Of a DNA stretch of 64,000 bases, positions 37,621 to 46,029 are shown piece after piece; position 1 is the stretch's first letter; every line of letters starts with the position of its first letter. A model generated the notes under the pieces. The model saw only the letters and a program-made list of their open reading frames with translations, did no database searches and was not told the origin of the DNA. The position numbers and the translations under genes were made by a program. Origin of the DNA: Marinobacter zhejiangensis (GTDB lineage Bacteria > Pseudomonadota > Gammaproteobacteria > Pseudomonadales > Oleiphilaceae); assembly GCF_900114775.1 (NCBI RefSeq), contig NZ_FOUE01000003.1, forward strand, positions 496,001 to 560,000. The letters are read 5' to 3'.

Positions 37621-37759
37621 AATTTTCAAAATGTCCAAAGTACGGCTAATCGAAATTGCAGTTGCTTTGGTTTATGTTCGGATATCCTTCTGCCAATTCG
37701 TGTTCGGTCGATATTAACTGCGCCCTAACGTTGAATGGTGGTGGAGTAGGGCTTCTTTG

Positions 37760-38710
37760 ATGGAAAATAGAGCAAGTGTTTTGGTCACTGGCGCTACCGG
37801 TTTTGTTGGCCGAAATTTGTACAAGCACCTCATGAATTGTTGCGCGTTCAAGGTAAGAGGAACTGCCCGTTCCTCAGGTTCGAACGACCCATCGATTTTC
37901 TGTGGTATGGCTATAAAATCTGATTCGGACTGGACCGAAGCACTCAAAGGGGTGGATGTCGTTGTTCACGTTGCGGCCAAAGCACACATTGAGCTTTCTG
38001 ATTCGTCCGATCAACTCGAAGAGTTTCAGGAAGTCAACGTTACGGGTACCGTTAACCTGGCTGAGCAGGCAGCTCAGGCTGGAGTCAAGCGCTTTATTTT
38101 TATCAGCTCTATAGGAGTTAATGGGCAGAAAAGCCATCAGCCAATAAAAGCAAGTGATAGCGTCGCACCCTCTGGGTATTACGCGAAATCAAAATGGGAA
38201 GCGGAGCAAGGTCTGGTCCAAATTAGTAAAACGACGGGGCTAGAGATTGTGATCATACGCCCACCTCTTGTATATGGTCCCGGGGCGCCAGGTAACTTTG
38301 GTCGGTTGGTCAGGTTAGTAGAGAGTGGTCTTCCCATCCCCTTAGGGGCGGTTCGAAACAAGCGGACGATAATAGGTATCGATAATTTGGTGAGTTTAAT
38401 TGAGGCGTGTATTGATCATCCGTCCGCTGGAAACAAGGTTTTCCTGGCTGGAGATGGCGATGATGTGTCAACTCCGGAACTGCTTCGTTTGGTTGCTCGC
38501 GCGATGGGGAAACCCAGCCGAGTGATACCGGTACCGCTATGGCTACTAAGGCTTGCATTGATGCTAATAGGTAAGAGAAATGTGGCGGATAAGCTAACGG
38601 ATTCGCTTCAAATTGATATTTCGAGTACAAGAGAAGTTTTGGGCTGGTCTCCTGTTGTAACAGTTAATGATGGATTGAGGCGTTGTTTCATTGATGGCGA
38701 GGTGACGTGA
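37760..38710 (+). CDS. NAD-dependent 4-reductase (WbpV/WbpK type)
   Basis: This 316-residue extended SDR has SVLVTGATGFVGRNLYKHL at the N terminus, HVAAKAH, and the active-site SSIGVNG with YYAKSKWEAEQ (YxxxK). Proteins of this type, found beside a small initiating transferase and WbpM, reduce the 4-keto product of WbpM to UDP-D-FucNAc (WbpK) or UDP-D-QuiNAc (WbpV, WreQ). Sequence alone does not decide which. Start ATG 37760, one codon after a TTG; AGGG lies upstream. Confidence 0.85.
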   Translation: MENRASVLVTGATGFVGRNLYKHLMNCCAFKVRGTARSSGSNDPSIFCGMAIKSDSDWTEALKGVDVVVHVAAKAHIELSDSSDQLEEFQEVNVTGTVNLAEQAAQAGVKRFIFISSIGVNGQKSHQPIKASDSVAPSGYYAKSKWEAEQGLVQISKTTGLEIVIIRPPLVYGPGAPGNFGRLVRLVESGLPIPLGAVRNKRTIIGIDNLVSLIEACIDHPSAGNKVFLAGDGDDVSTPELLRLVARAMGKPSRVIPVPLWLLRLALMLIGKRNVADKLTDSLQIDISSTREVLGWSPVVTVNDGLRRCFIDGEVT

Positions 38711-38711
38711 C

Positions 38712-39269
38712 GTGATTCGAATCTTGGACATAGTTATAGCCTCATTTGGTCTGCTGGCAGGACTTCCCATTTTATTTGTCATTTTTATTGCCGGCTTGTT
38801 CGATACTGGCTCACCTTTGTTTTTGCAGGAACGCGTAGGGCGGAATAGGGCACCTTTCACTCTCGTTAAATTTCGAACGATGAAAGTGGATACAGCCTCT
38901 GTTGCCAGTCACCTTGCCAGTGCATCCTCAATCACCCGTTTCGGACATTTTCTTCGCCGTACAAAGCTGGACGAACTTCCGCAGCTTTGGAATGTGTTGA
39001 AAGGGGAGATGAGTCTGGTTGGTCCACGGCCTTGCCTTTTTAACCAGGAAACGCTGATTCTGGAACGGGAGAAACGAGGCGTGCTACTAGCGCGACCAGG
39101 AATTACCGGGTTGGCGCAGATAAATGAGATTGATATGTCGACCCCTGTGCTGTTAGCGGAGACTGATGCAAAGATGCTTCATTCCTTGGGGATTAAAGAC
39201 TATTTCCGTTATATCCTGCAGACTGTTGTAGGAAAAGGCTCTGGTGATCGGGTAAGTAAGGAACGGTGA
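38712..39269 (+). CDS. Initiating phosphoglycosyltransferase (PglC/WcaJ-family core)
   Basis: This 185-residue monotopic enzyme has a re-entrant hydrophobic N terminus (IRILDIVIASFGLLAGLPILF), KFRTM, LDELPQLWNVLKGEMSLVGPRP (catalytic Asp-Glu) and RPGITGLAQI. It is the small form without the extra membrane domain. It transfers a phospho-sugar, here probably FucNAc- or QuiNAc-1-phosphate, to undecaprenyl phosphate and so starts each repeat unit. The start is a GTG one base after the preceding stop; it overlaps wbpM by four bases. Confidence 0.92.
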   Translation: MIRILDIVIASFGLLAGLPILFVIFIAGLFDTGSPLFLQERVGRNRAPFTLVKFRTMKVDTASVASHLASASSITRFGHFLRRTKLDELPQLWNVLKGEMSLVGPRPCLFNQETLILEREKRGVLLARPGITGLAQINEIDMSTPVLLAETDAKMLHSLGIKDYFRYILQTVVGKGSGDRVSKER

Positions 39270-41221
39270 TTTTGAGGTCGACTGTGATCAACAGAATTCT
39301 TGGGTTATCACGACCCACAAAGCGGTTAGTTTCGGTGATTGCCGATTTGCTGCTGCTTTCGGTCGCAATTTGGGCGGCCTTCGCGTTGCGTTTTGAGGAT
39401 ATTGCGTGGATGCCTGCTGAAAAGCAGTTGTTGGTCTCAGGTGCGACGGTGTTGGTTACCATTGGCGCGTTTATCAAACTTGGGCTTTATCGTGCAGTTA
39501 TCCGTTATCTCAGTGAATACGCGTTTTTGGCCATCATCATAGGTGTGGCCTTTTCGAGTATCGCGCTGATTGTTTTCGGTTTTCTGTTTCAGGCGTTGGT
39601 GCCACGATCGGTGCCCGTTATTTATGCCGCCTTTGCATTTCTGCTAGTGGCGGGTACGCGATTTTCAGTAAGAAGCCTTGTGCAGCGTCCGGGGGCTAAG
39701 TCTAAAGATAGTGTAATAATCGTAGGTGCTGGCCCCAAAGGTATGCAGTTGGCTTCGGCGCTAGCTCAGGGGGTGGAGTTCCGGCCCGTTGGTTTTATTT
39801 CGATGGAAAATAGCAATCATCGTTCACTGATTGGCAATCTACCCGTCTATTCTGTTGAACATATCGATAAGGCGGTTAAAGATTTGGACGCAGGCCGGGT
39901 TCTGTTAGCGATGGAGGATACTGGTTCCGTTAATCGGAAAGAGCTTATTCGTACCTTGGAAGGGCTTTCCATTCCCGTCCAAACGGTCCCCTCCATGTCT
40001 GAGCTGGTGGCTGGCCAGGCTCGTATCAACGACATCCGTGATCTGGAAATCGAAGATTTGTTGGGAAGGGATCCGGTTCGTCCGGATACAGCCATCGTTG
40101 CAGATAGCCTGTATCAGAAGTCGGTTATGGTAACCGGCGCCGGCGGTTCTATCGGTTCGGAGTTATGTCGCCAGATTCTGCGCAACAAACCTCGCACCCT
40201 TGTTCTCTTTGAGCAGTCTGAATTTTCCTTGTATTCCATTGAACGCGAACTGCGCTCAATCAATGAAGTGGAAGGGCTGGAAGTTTCCCTGCACCCGGTG
40301 CTTGGGAGTGTGGCCCATCGCCGACGATGTGAGGCGGTGATGAAGGCCTTTGGTATTCAGACGGTATATCACGCGGCTGCCTACAAGCACGTCCCGCTGG
40401 TGGAGCATAATGTCATAGAGGGTGCGCAAAACAACGTATTCGGCACCTGGCACACCGCTGAGGCAGCTATTTTGGCGGGTGTCGAGCGGTTTGTTCTGGT
40501 TTCTACCGACAAGGCTGTGCGCCCCACTAATGTGATGGGAGCCAGCAAGCGCCTTGCCGAGCTGGTTCTTCAGGGGCTGGCCCAGCGCCAGAGTGAGACG
40601 GTATTTTCCATGGTGAGGTTTGGCAACGTGTTGGGGTCGTCCGGCTCTGTGGTTCCGTTATTCCGTGACCAAATCCGCGATGGTGGCCCGGTCACGGTGA
40701 CTCACCCGGACATCATTCGCTACTTCATGACTATTCCAGAGGCCAGTCAACTGGTTCTGCAGGCCGGCAGTTTGGGACGTGGCGGTGAAGTGTTTGTTCT
40801 GGATATGGGGGAGCCGGTGAAGATTGCCGACCTGGCGAGGAAGATGATTCACCTGATGGGCCTGGACGAGAAGACATGTGACAATCCCGCCGGAGACATT
40901 GAGGTGGTGTACACCGGTCTGCGCCCGGGTGAAAAACTGTATGAGGAGTTGCTGATTGGTGATGACCCTCAGGGTACAGCCCATCCGAGGATAATGATGG
41001 CCCGGGAAGTGTCGATGCCCTGGGGCGAGGTTGCTCAATTGTTGGAACGCCTGTCGTTGGCTAGTCACACTTTTGATTGCGAGAAAGTGGTCGATATTTT
41101 GCGCAGCGCTCCGACGGGGTATTCGCCAAACGGTGATGTCGTTGACCTGGTCTGGCAGCACGGGGCAGGGTTGGGTGAAAGTAATAATGCTAAGCCGCCT
41201 TTGGATGGCAACGTTCACTGA
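39266..41221 (+). CDS. wbpM: UDP-GlcNAc C6-dehydratase WbpM
   Basis: This 651-residue inner-membrane protein has four N-terminal membrane segments (residues ~20-125), a CoA-binding-like cytoplasmic region, then the dehydratase domain with VTGAGGSIGSELCRQIL, AAYKHVPLVEHN, and STDKAVRPTNVMGASKRLAEL. The usual YxxxK is MxxxK, as in WbpM and CapD relatives. It converts UDP-GlcNAc to UDP-4-keto-6-deoxy-GlcNAc for the neighbouring reductase. Start GTG 39266 overlaps the previous gene. Confidence 0.94.
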   Translation: MILRSTVINRILGLSRPTKRLVSVIADLLLLSVAIWAAFALRFEDIAWMPAEKQLLVSGATVLVTIGAFIKLGLYRAVIRYLSEYAFLAIIIGVAFSSIALIVFGFLFQALVPRSVPVIYAAFAFLLVAGTRFSVRSLVQRPGAKSKDSVIIVGAGPKGMQLASALAQGVEFRPVGFISMENSNHRSLIGNLPVYSVEHIDKAVKDLDAGRVLLAMEDTGSVNRKELIRTLEGLSIPVQTVPSMSELVAGQARINDIRDLEIEDLLGRDPVRPDTAIVADSLYQKSVMVTGAGGSIGSELCRQILRNKPRTLVLFEQSEFSLYSIERELRSINEVEGLEVSLHPVLGSVAHRRRCEAVMKAFGIQTVYHAAAYKHVPLVEHNVIEGAQNNVFGTWHTAEAAILAGVERFVLVSTDKAVRPTNVMGASKRLAELVLQGLAQRQSETVFSMVRFGNVLGSSGSVVPLFRDQIRDGGPVTVTHPDIIRYFMTIPEASQLVLQAGSLGRGGEVFVLDMGEPVKIADLARKMIHLMGLDEKTCDNPAGDIEVVYTGLRPGEKLYEELLIGDDPQGTAHPRIMMAREVSMPWGEVAQLLERLSLASHTFDCEKVVDILRSAPTGYSPNGDVVDLVWQHGAGLGESNNAKPPLDGNVH

Positions 41222-41304
41222 GTTTTACCTAAACGATTGCTATGCAAGGGTAGCTTAATTCAGGGCGTTACCTGTTGGCTGATTGATTGTTTAATGGATG
41301 CTAT

Positions 41305-42567
41305 ATGAAGAAGATTTCGGTTATTGGTCTGGGGTATGTGGGGCTGCCATTGGCTGCGGCATTTGGCGAAAAAAGGGAAGTGATTGGTTTTGATATAAAT
41401 AGCAAACGAATTGCGGAACTGAATGAGGGCGAGGATGTTACTCGTGAAGTGTCCCGTGAAGAGTTGCTAGTCGCATCTGGCCTGTCCTTTACAGGTAACA
41501 TTGAAGAAATCCGTGATTGTCAGGTGTATATCGTCACAGTACCGACTCCAATTGACGAGTTTAAATCACCAGATCTGACACCATTGGAAAAAGCCAGTGA
41601 GACTGTCGGTAAAGTCCTCAAAAAGGGCGATATCGTTATTTATGAATCAACAGTCTATCCAGGTGCAACCGAAGAGGTCTGCGTACCGGTTTTGGAAAAG
41701 GTTTCCGGCCTGACGTTCAATAAAGACTTCTATGCCGGCTACAGCCCCGAGCGTATCAATCCCGGTGATAAAGAGCACCGGGTGACAACTATTAAGAAGG
41801 TAACGTCTGGCTCAACCCCAGAAATTGCGGATGAAGTTGACGCGCTGTATGCGGAAATCATTACCGCAGGCACTCATAAAGCCAGTTCTATAAAAGTTGC
41901 TGAAGCTGCAAAGGTTATCGAAAACACCCAGCGAGATCTGAACATTGCGCTGATGAACGAGCTTTCAATGATTTTTGCCCGCTTGGGTATTGATACTCAT
42001 GAAGTGCTAGCTGCTGCTGGTACCAAGTGGAACTTCTTGCCATTTAAGCCGGGGCTCGTTGGTGGGCACTGCATTGGTGTGGATCCCTATTATCTGACCC
42101 ATAAAGCCCAAGCAGTGGGATACCACCCTGAAATCATCCTGTCAGGCCGCCGTGTAAATGACAATATGGGGCCTTATGCGGCGTCTGAGCTGGTCAAGCG
42201 TATGATCAAGGTAGGGCAGACGATTGCAGGAGCTCAGGTATTAATACTGGGCCTGACGTTTAAAGAAAACTGCCCTGACTTGCGAAATACCCGTGTTATT
42301 GATGTGGTTAAAGAGCTGCAGGACTTTGGTTGTCAGGTCGATGTGGCCGACTGCTGGGCTGATAATCAAGAAGCGCAGCATGAATACGGAATAGGTTTGG
42401 TGAAGGACCTGAAGAGGGACCACTACGACGCAGTGGTACTTGCTGTCCCACACAATGAATATGCCAGCATGAGTGAGCAGGATCTGCGGTCGCTGCTCAA
42501 GGCGAATGGGGTGTTGTTTGATTTGAAAGGCGTGCTGCCCCTCGGCGCTGCCGATTTACGACTTTGA
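41305..42567 (+). CDS. wbpA: UDP-GlcNAc 6-dehydrogenase (WbpA/TviB family)
   Basis: This 420-residue nucleotide-sugar dehydrogenase has [18 protein letters not shown] (NAD-binding), TVPTPID, and the catalytic Cys (Cys256) in [12 protein letters not shown]. It oxidises UDP-GlcNAc to UDP-GlcNAcA, the entry step to ManNAc(3NAc)A, and is the last gene of the operon, far from wbpB-D-E. The ATG at 41305 has GGA seven bases upstream and starts the Rossmann strand; a TTG at 41287 is less likely. Confidence 0.92.
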   Translation: MKKISVIGLGYVGLPLAAAFGEKREVIGFDINSKRIAELNEGEDVTREVSREELLVASGLSFTGNIEEIRDCQVYIVTVPTPIDEFKSPDLTPLEKASETVGKVLKKGDIVIYESTVYPGATEEVCVPVLEKVSGLTFNKDFYAGYSPERINPGDKEHRVTTIKKVTSGSTPEIADEVDALYAEIITAGTHKASSIKVAEAAKVIENTQRDLNIALMNELSMIFARLGIDTHEVLAAAGTKWNFLPFKPGLVGGHCIGVDPYYLTHKAQAVGYHPEIILSGRRVNDNMGPYAASELVKRMIKVGQTIAGAQVLILGLTFKENCPDLRNTRVIDVVKELQDFGCQVDVADCWADNQEAQHEYGIGLVKDLKRDHYDAVVLAVPHNEYASMSEQDLRSLLKANGVLFDLKGVLPLGAADLRL

Positions 42568-42581
42568 TTTGAAGCACAGAA

Positions 42582-42606
42582 AGCCGGCCAGATAGCCGGT
42601 TTTTTG
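42582..42606 (+). terminator. Terminator of the polysaccharide operon
   Basis: An eight-pair stem (AAGCCGGC with GCCGGTTT, one G-T pair, loop CAGATA) followed by T residues lies 15 bases after wbpA. It marks the end of the ops-led operon. Confidence 0.85.
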
Positions 42607-42750
42607 TTCGCCTCCGGTTTTTAAACCCGGAAATATATATTTCAAAATTTTTCTTTATTTATAAGATTATCAATATATAATTTGAGTCGAGAGTATTTTG
42701 TATTCTGGTTATTTAGACAATTAATACGGTTAAGATAAGGCTAATTTTAA

Positions 42751-43119
42751 ATGGCAAAGATCAACGACTACTACCAGAAAAAGCAGCTTATGGAAAAGCT
42801 CTCCGAAGAACTGCGTCAGCTGGAGCAAGACCAGGCGCTTAAGCGTGAGCTCGAGTTTGAAGACAAAGTTCGGGAATTGATGACGGAATACAGCAAGACC
42901 CCGAAGGATGTGCTGCAGGTGTTGGCTGCGATTGATCCGTCCATCGCTGGTGGCAAAGCTGAGGCTGCATCTTCGGGCCGTGCCAAGCGCCCCCTGAAAA
43001 CCTATAAGAACCCGCATACCGGTGAAGTGGTTCAGACTCGCGGTGGCAACCACAAAACGCTGAATGAGTGGCGCGAGCAGTACGGAAAGGATGCGGTGCA
43101 GGGCTGGCAAGAAGCCTGA
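42751..43119 (+). CDS. mvaT: MvaT/MvaU-family xenogeneic silencer
   Basis: This 122-residue H-NS-like protein of the Pseudomonas MvaT family has an N-terminal coiled coil (residues ~8-60, LEQDQALKRELEFEDKVRELM), a basic linker, and a C-terminal DNA-binding domain with YKNPHTGEVVQTRGGNHKTLNEW, including the RGGNHK core that contacts AT-rich minor grooves. It has its own AT-rich upstream region (42640-42750) and terminator. It borders the AT-richer polysaccharide locus, which is a likely silencing target. Confidence 0.93.
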   Translation: MAKINDYYQKKQLMEKLSEELRQLEQDQALKRELEFEDKVRELMTEYSKTPKDVLQVLAAIDPSIAGGKAEAASSGRAKRPLKTYKNPHTGEVVQTRGGNHKTLNEWREQYGKDAVQGWQEA

Positions 43120-43138
43120 AGCCTTGGCCATGCAAGAG

Positions 43139-43167
43139 AAAGCCAGCCTTTAGGGCTGGCTTTTTTT
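43139..43167 (+). terminator. mvaT terminator
   Basis: A GC-rich stem (AAGCCAGCC with GGGCTGGCTT, loop TTTA) is followed by seven T residues, 20 bases after the mvaT stop. Confidence 0.9.
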
Positions 43168-43627
43168 GATCCGTAAATCGTGACAAAATGGCACTATGGT
43201 TTCAACTTTATGAAAAATAAAGAAATGAGATGTGGGTCATAATCTTCCTGAATATAACCTTTCGTTAATGGCCTGATGTGACAGGGCTCACTTCTTTGAC
43301 CCGGCTGCCATGAGTATAGTGGCGCTGCGGCAACATAAACTTACAAATAAAAATGACCAGGGCGGGATGCCCAGTTGTTGGTGTCAGGCACTCTGCTTTG
43401 ATAGAGGCGAATGGCGCCAATGTGAAGGCCGCAGGATTCGACAGTTAAACGCAAGATAAGCAAGAAACGATGTTCAGAGCTTAAGGCAAAGCCCGGAGAA
43501 GGCTTTCCAAAGTGAAGCGTGCCCGTTATCGGGTGTTGAAACCTCGTGGACAGGGGCGGTTGCCGGAAACGGCAGGGCGTTCGGGCTGCGAGTGAACAAT
43601 AATTTCGATCAGAGACACATCAACGAC
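43168..43627. other. Long intergenic region before a secreted-protein gene
   Basis: About 460 bases with no convincing gene. It contains several short inverted repeats in 43490-43585, which could be a structured leader, but I could not match it to a riboswitch or RNA family. No strong promoter motif was recognised. Confidence 0.4.
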
Positions 43628-44497
43628 ATGAAACAGGGTGCGATTGGACTCGCCGCCCTTGCTATCTGCTGCCTGGCTAAGAGTGAGGGTGTACTCGCCG
43701 AGCTGACGCCGATTTCTGACAGGGAACTGGAGCAGGTACAGGGACAGGCCATGATAGCGATTGACCAGCTGGCGGGGATGAATCAGCAGTTTACCCGCAT
43801 TACGATGGGGATGGATATTGGTGTCCAAACCAATGTCGATGCGGTCGTGCTGGGTGATGATGGTGTGGCATCGGACCTTGCAGTTTCTCAGCTGTCGCTC
43901 GGTCATATTTCCCAGGACGACACGAAAATCCAGCTCGATGGCCAAGCCTATGCCATTGGCGACATAGTCCCATTTGAAGCCGAGAATCCTTATTTCGAGC
44001 TGGCGGAAGTGGACGGGGAGGTCGTTGGGCTTCGTGTAGGGTTTGGGCAGGCGAGAGGCACGTTGTCAGGGGATATTTCCAGTCTCTCCGGCAACCTGGG
44101 GTTGCAACTGAATGATGGTGCCGGGAATCTTAGCCAGGCCGTGCTATACGATGACAGCACAACGGCCACCAATTATCGGGCTACACATATCGGACTTGCG
44201 GATGCGGCGACGGATTGCGCTACCGGTGTTCAGTGCAGCGCGCTGTCGAACCTGCAGACTCTGGATGTTGGGGTCGACAACGGCGATGGCACCGTCGGGT
44301 TCACTGACGACCTGTTCCTGTCGTTTCAGAAGCAGGCAGTTGATTGGCAAAACCTGGCAGGGGATCAGATTATCAACGCGAACCCTGGTGTTTTTGTCAA
44401 CATACCGACGAGCATGACCCTGGATCTACAAACCTTGCAAAACGGTATTCCTAGGGCTCGCACTGAATACATCGACCGGGGTATGGGGCTTTTCTGA
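43628..44497 (+). CDS. Secreted protein of unknown function
   Basis: This 289-residue protein has a signal peptide (AIGLAALAICCLA, cleavage near GVLA) followed by LTPISDRELEQVQGQAMIAID. This motif, a short acidic ELEQVxGQA segment just after the signal, recurs at the N terminus of several uncharacterised envelope proteins. The rest is Asp/Gly-rich and beta-strand-like, with one Cys pair (DCATGVQC). No membrane span, no lipobox. A GTG at 43592 would add 12 polar residues before the signal, so ATG 43628 is preferred, though neither start has a good ribosome site. It stands alone before sbcB. Function unknown. Confidence 0.65.
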   Translation: MKQGAIGLAALAICCLAKSEGVLAELTPISDRELEQVQGQAMIAIDQLAGMNQQFTRITMGMDIGVQTNVDAVVLGDDGVASDLAVSQLSLGHISQDDTKIQLDGQAYAIGDIVPFEAENPYFELAEVDGEVVGLRVGFGQARGTLSGDISSLSGNLGLQLNDGAGNLSQAVLYDDSTTATNYRATHIGLADAATDCATGVQCSALSNLQTLDVGVDNGDGTVGFTDDLFLSFQKQAVDWQNLAGDQIINANPGVFVNIPTSMTLDLQTLQNGIPRARTEYIDRGMGLF

Positions 44498-44545
44498 TAG
44501 ACTGCCCAGCCAGAAAACATTTAGCTGGCGCAGGAGCTGTTTGCG

Positions 44546-45991
44546 GTGATCCGCTCATTCTATTGGCACGACTACGAAACCTTTGGCGTAGACCCGGTCC
44601 ACGACCATCCTTCCCAATTCGCCGGGGTTCGAACCGACGAAAACCTCAACATCATTGAGGACCCTCTAGTCATCTACTGTAAACCTTCGGATGACTACCT
44701 GCCGTCTCCCGAGGCCTGTCTGATTACAGGGATTACCCCGCAAAAAGCGCTCGAAGACGGCTATCCCGAATCGGAGTTTATCGCGCAGATCAACGAAGCT
44801 TTTAGCCAGCCCGGAACCTGTGTTGTCGGCTACAACAGTTTGCGCTTCGATGATGAAGTCACCCGCCATACGCTCTATCGCAATCTCCAGGACCCTTATG
44901 CACGGGAGTGGCAGAACGGGAACTCGCGCTGGGACATCATTGATATGGTGCGGTTGACCTATGCGCTGAGGCCAGAGGGTATCAACTGGCCGACCAAAGA
45001 GGATGGCAGCCCCAGCTTCCGTCTTGAGGAACTGACCGTTGCCAACGGGATAACCCATGAGGCGGCTCACGATGCGATGTCTGATGTAGAGGCAACGATC
45101 GCGGTTGCGCGCCTGATCAAAGAGAAGCATCCGCGTCTGTTTGATTTTGTGTTGTCCAATAAGGATAAGGTTTCGGCCAGGGCAATGCTGGACACTCAGG
45201 CGCTCAAGCCGGTTTTCCATATATCGTCGAAATACCCGGCCAGTCGTGGCTGCTGCGCAATGGTCGCGCCGGTTGCTGAGCATCGCTCAAACAAGAATCT
45301 GGTGATTGTCTACGATCTTCGCGAGGATCCTTCGGAGCTGATCGGTGCTTCCGTTGATGAAATTCGGGCGCGGGTGTTTACGGCGCAGGCTGATTTGGCT
45401 GAAGGAGTAAGCCGATTTCCTCTCAAGGGCATTCAGCTTAATAAATGCCCCGTACTGGCGCCTGCAACCATGCTGAAATCGCTGAGTCCGGAGCGATTGC
45501 AGCAATTGGAGCTGGATGGTGCCGTGCTTCGGGAAAACCTGGCAAAGTTACGTCAGGCTCAAGGGTTGGCTGAACGAATCGCCGAGGCTTTTGATCAGCC
45601 CCACGAGAGTGAGCTGACCGATCCGGACGAGCAGTTGTATGCGGGTGGGTTTATTAGTCGAACGGACCGCGAAAAGCTGAATTGGGTTCTGCAGCAGCCT
45701 GTTGAGAACCTCGGAGAGTTGGACGTTAAGTTCGACGATGGACGGCTGTCGGAAATGCTGTTCCGGTACCGTGCCCGCAACTACCCTCAGTCATTGCTTT
45801 CCGAAGAGCAGGAGCAATGGGAGCAATTCCGACAACAGCGGCTGATGCAGCCCAAGAAAGGCTGGCGCTCCCTGGAAGAGTATTTCAAGTTGCTGCAGCA
45901 ATTGGCGGCTGACCCTGATCTGCCGCCTGCAAAGCAGCATATTCTCGAAGAGCTTCACCTGTACGGTGAGTCGTTGATCCCATATTACTGA
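44546..45991 (+). CDS. sbcB: Exodeoxyribonuclease I
   Basis: This 481-residue DEDD-family 3'-5' single-strand exonuclease has its Exo I motif in FYWHDYETFG (Asp, Glu), a second in VVGYNSLRFDDEVTRHTLYRN, and the third in HDAMSDVEATIAVARL. The C-terminal exonuclease C domain (DPEEQLYAGG-like segment, NYP) is present and the length matches E. coli ExoI. The GTG at 44546 has AGGAG nine bases upstream. Confidence 0.96.
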   Translation: MIRSFYWHDYETFGVDPVHDHPSQFAGVRTDENLNIIEDPLVIYCKPSDDYLPSPEACLITGITPQKALEDGYPESEFIAQINEAFSQPGTCVVGYNSLRFDDEVTRHTLYRNLQDPYAREWQNGNSRWDIIDMVRLTYALRPEGINWPTKEDGSPSFRLEELTVANGITHEAAHDAMSDVEATIAVARLIKEKHPRLFDFVLSNKDKVSARAMLDTQALKPVFHISSKYPASRGCCAMVAPVAEHRSNKNLVIVYDLREDPSELIGASVDEIRARVFTAQADLAEGVSRFPLKGIQLNKCPVLAPATMLKSLSPERLQQLELDGAVLRENLAKLRQAQGLAERIAEAFDQPHESELTDPDEQLYAGGFISRTDREKLNWVLQQPVENLGELDVKFDDGRLSEMLFRYRARNYPQSLLSEEQEQWEQFRQQRLMQPKKGWRSLEEYFKLLQQLAADPDLPPAKQHILEELHLYGESLIPYY

Positions 45992-46004
45992 GAAACCAGA
46001 GCAA

Positions 46005-46021
46005 GGGGGCATTAAGCCCCC
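46005..46021. terminator. Hairpin between convergent genes
   Basis: GGGGGC and GCCCCC separated by ATTAA lie in the 38-base gap between sbcB and the convergent TPR gene. There is no T run on either strand, so it is only a possible shared terminator. Confidence 0.35.
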
Positions 46022-46029
46022 CCGGCCCG

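Noticed and set aside
37631-37717. 28-codon frame (MSKVRLIEIAVALVY...) between the GT2 and reductase genes
   Set aside because: No ribosome site was seen and the length is within chance. It could be the remnant of a deleted gene, but nothing supports that.
43430-43590. Possible cyclic-di-GMP or other riboswitch in the leader of the secreted orphan
   Set aside because: A few short motifs recall GEMM, but the conserved order and pairing do not match.
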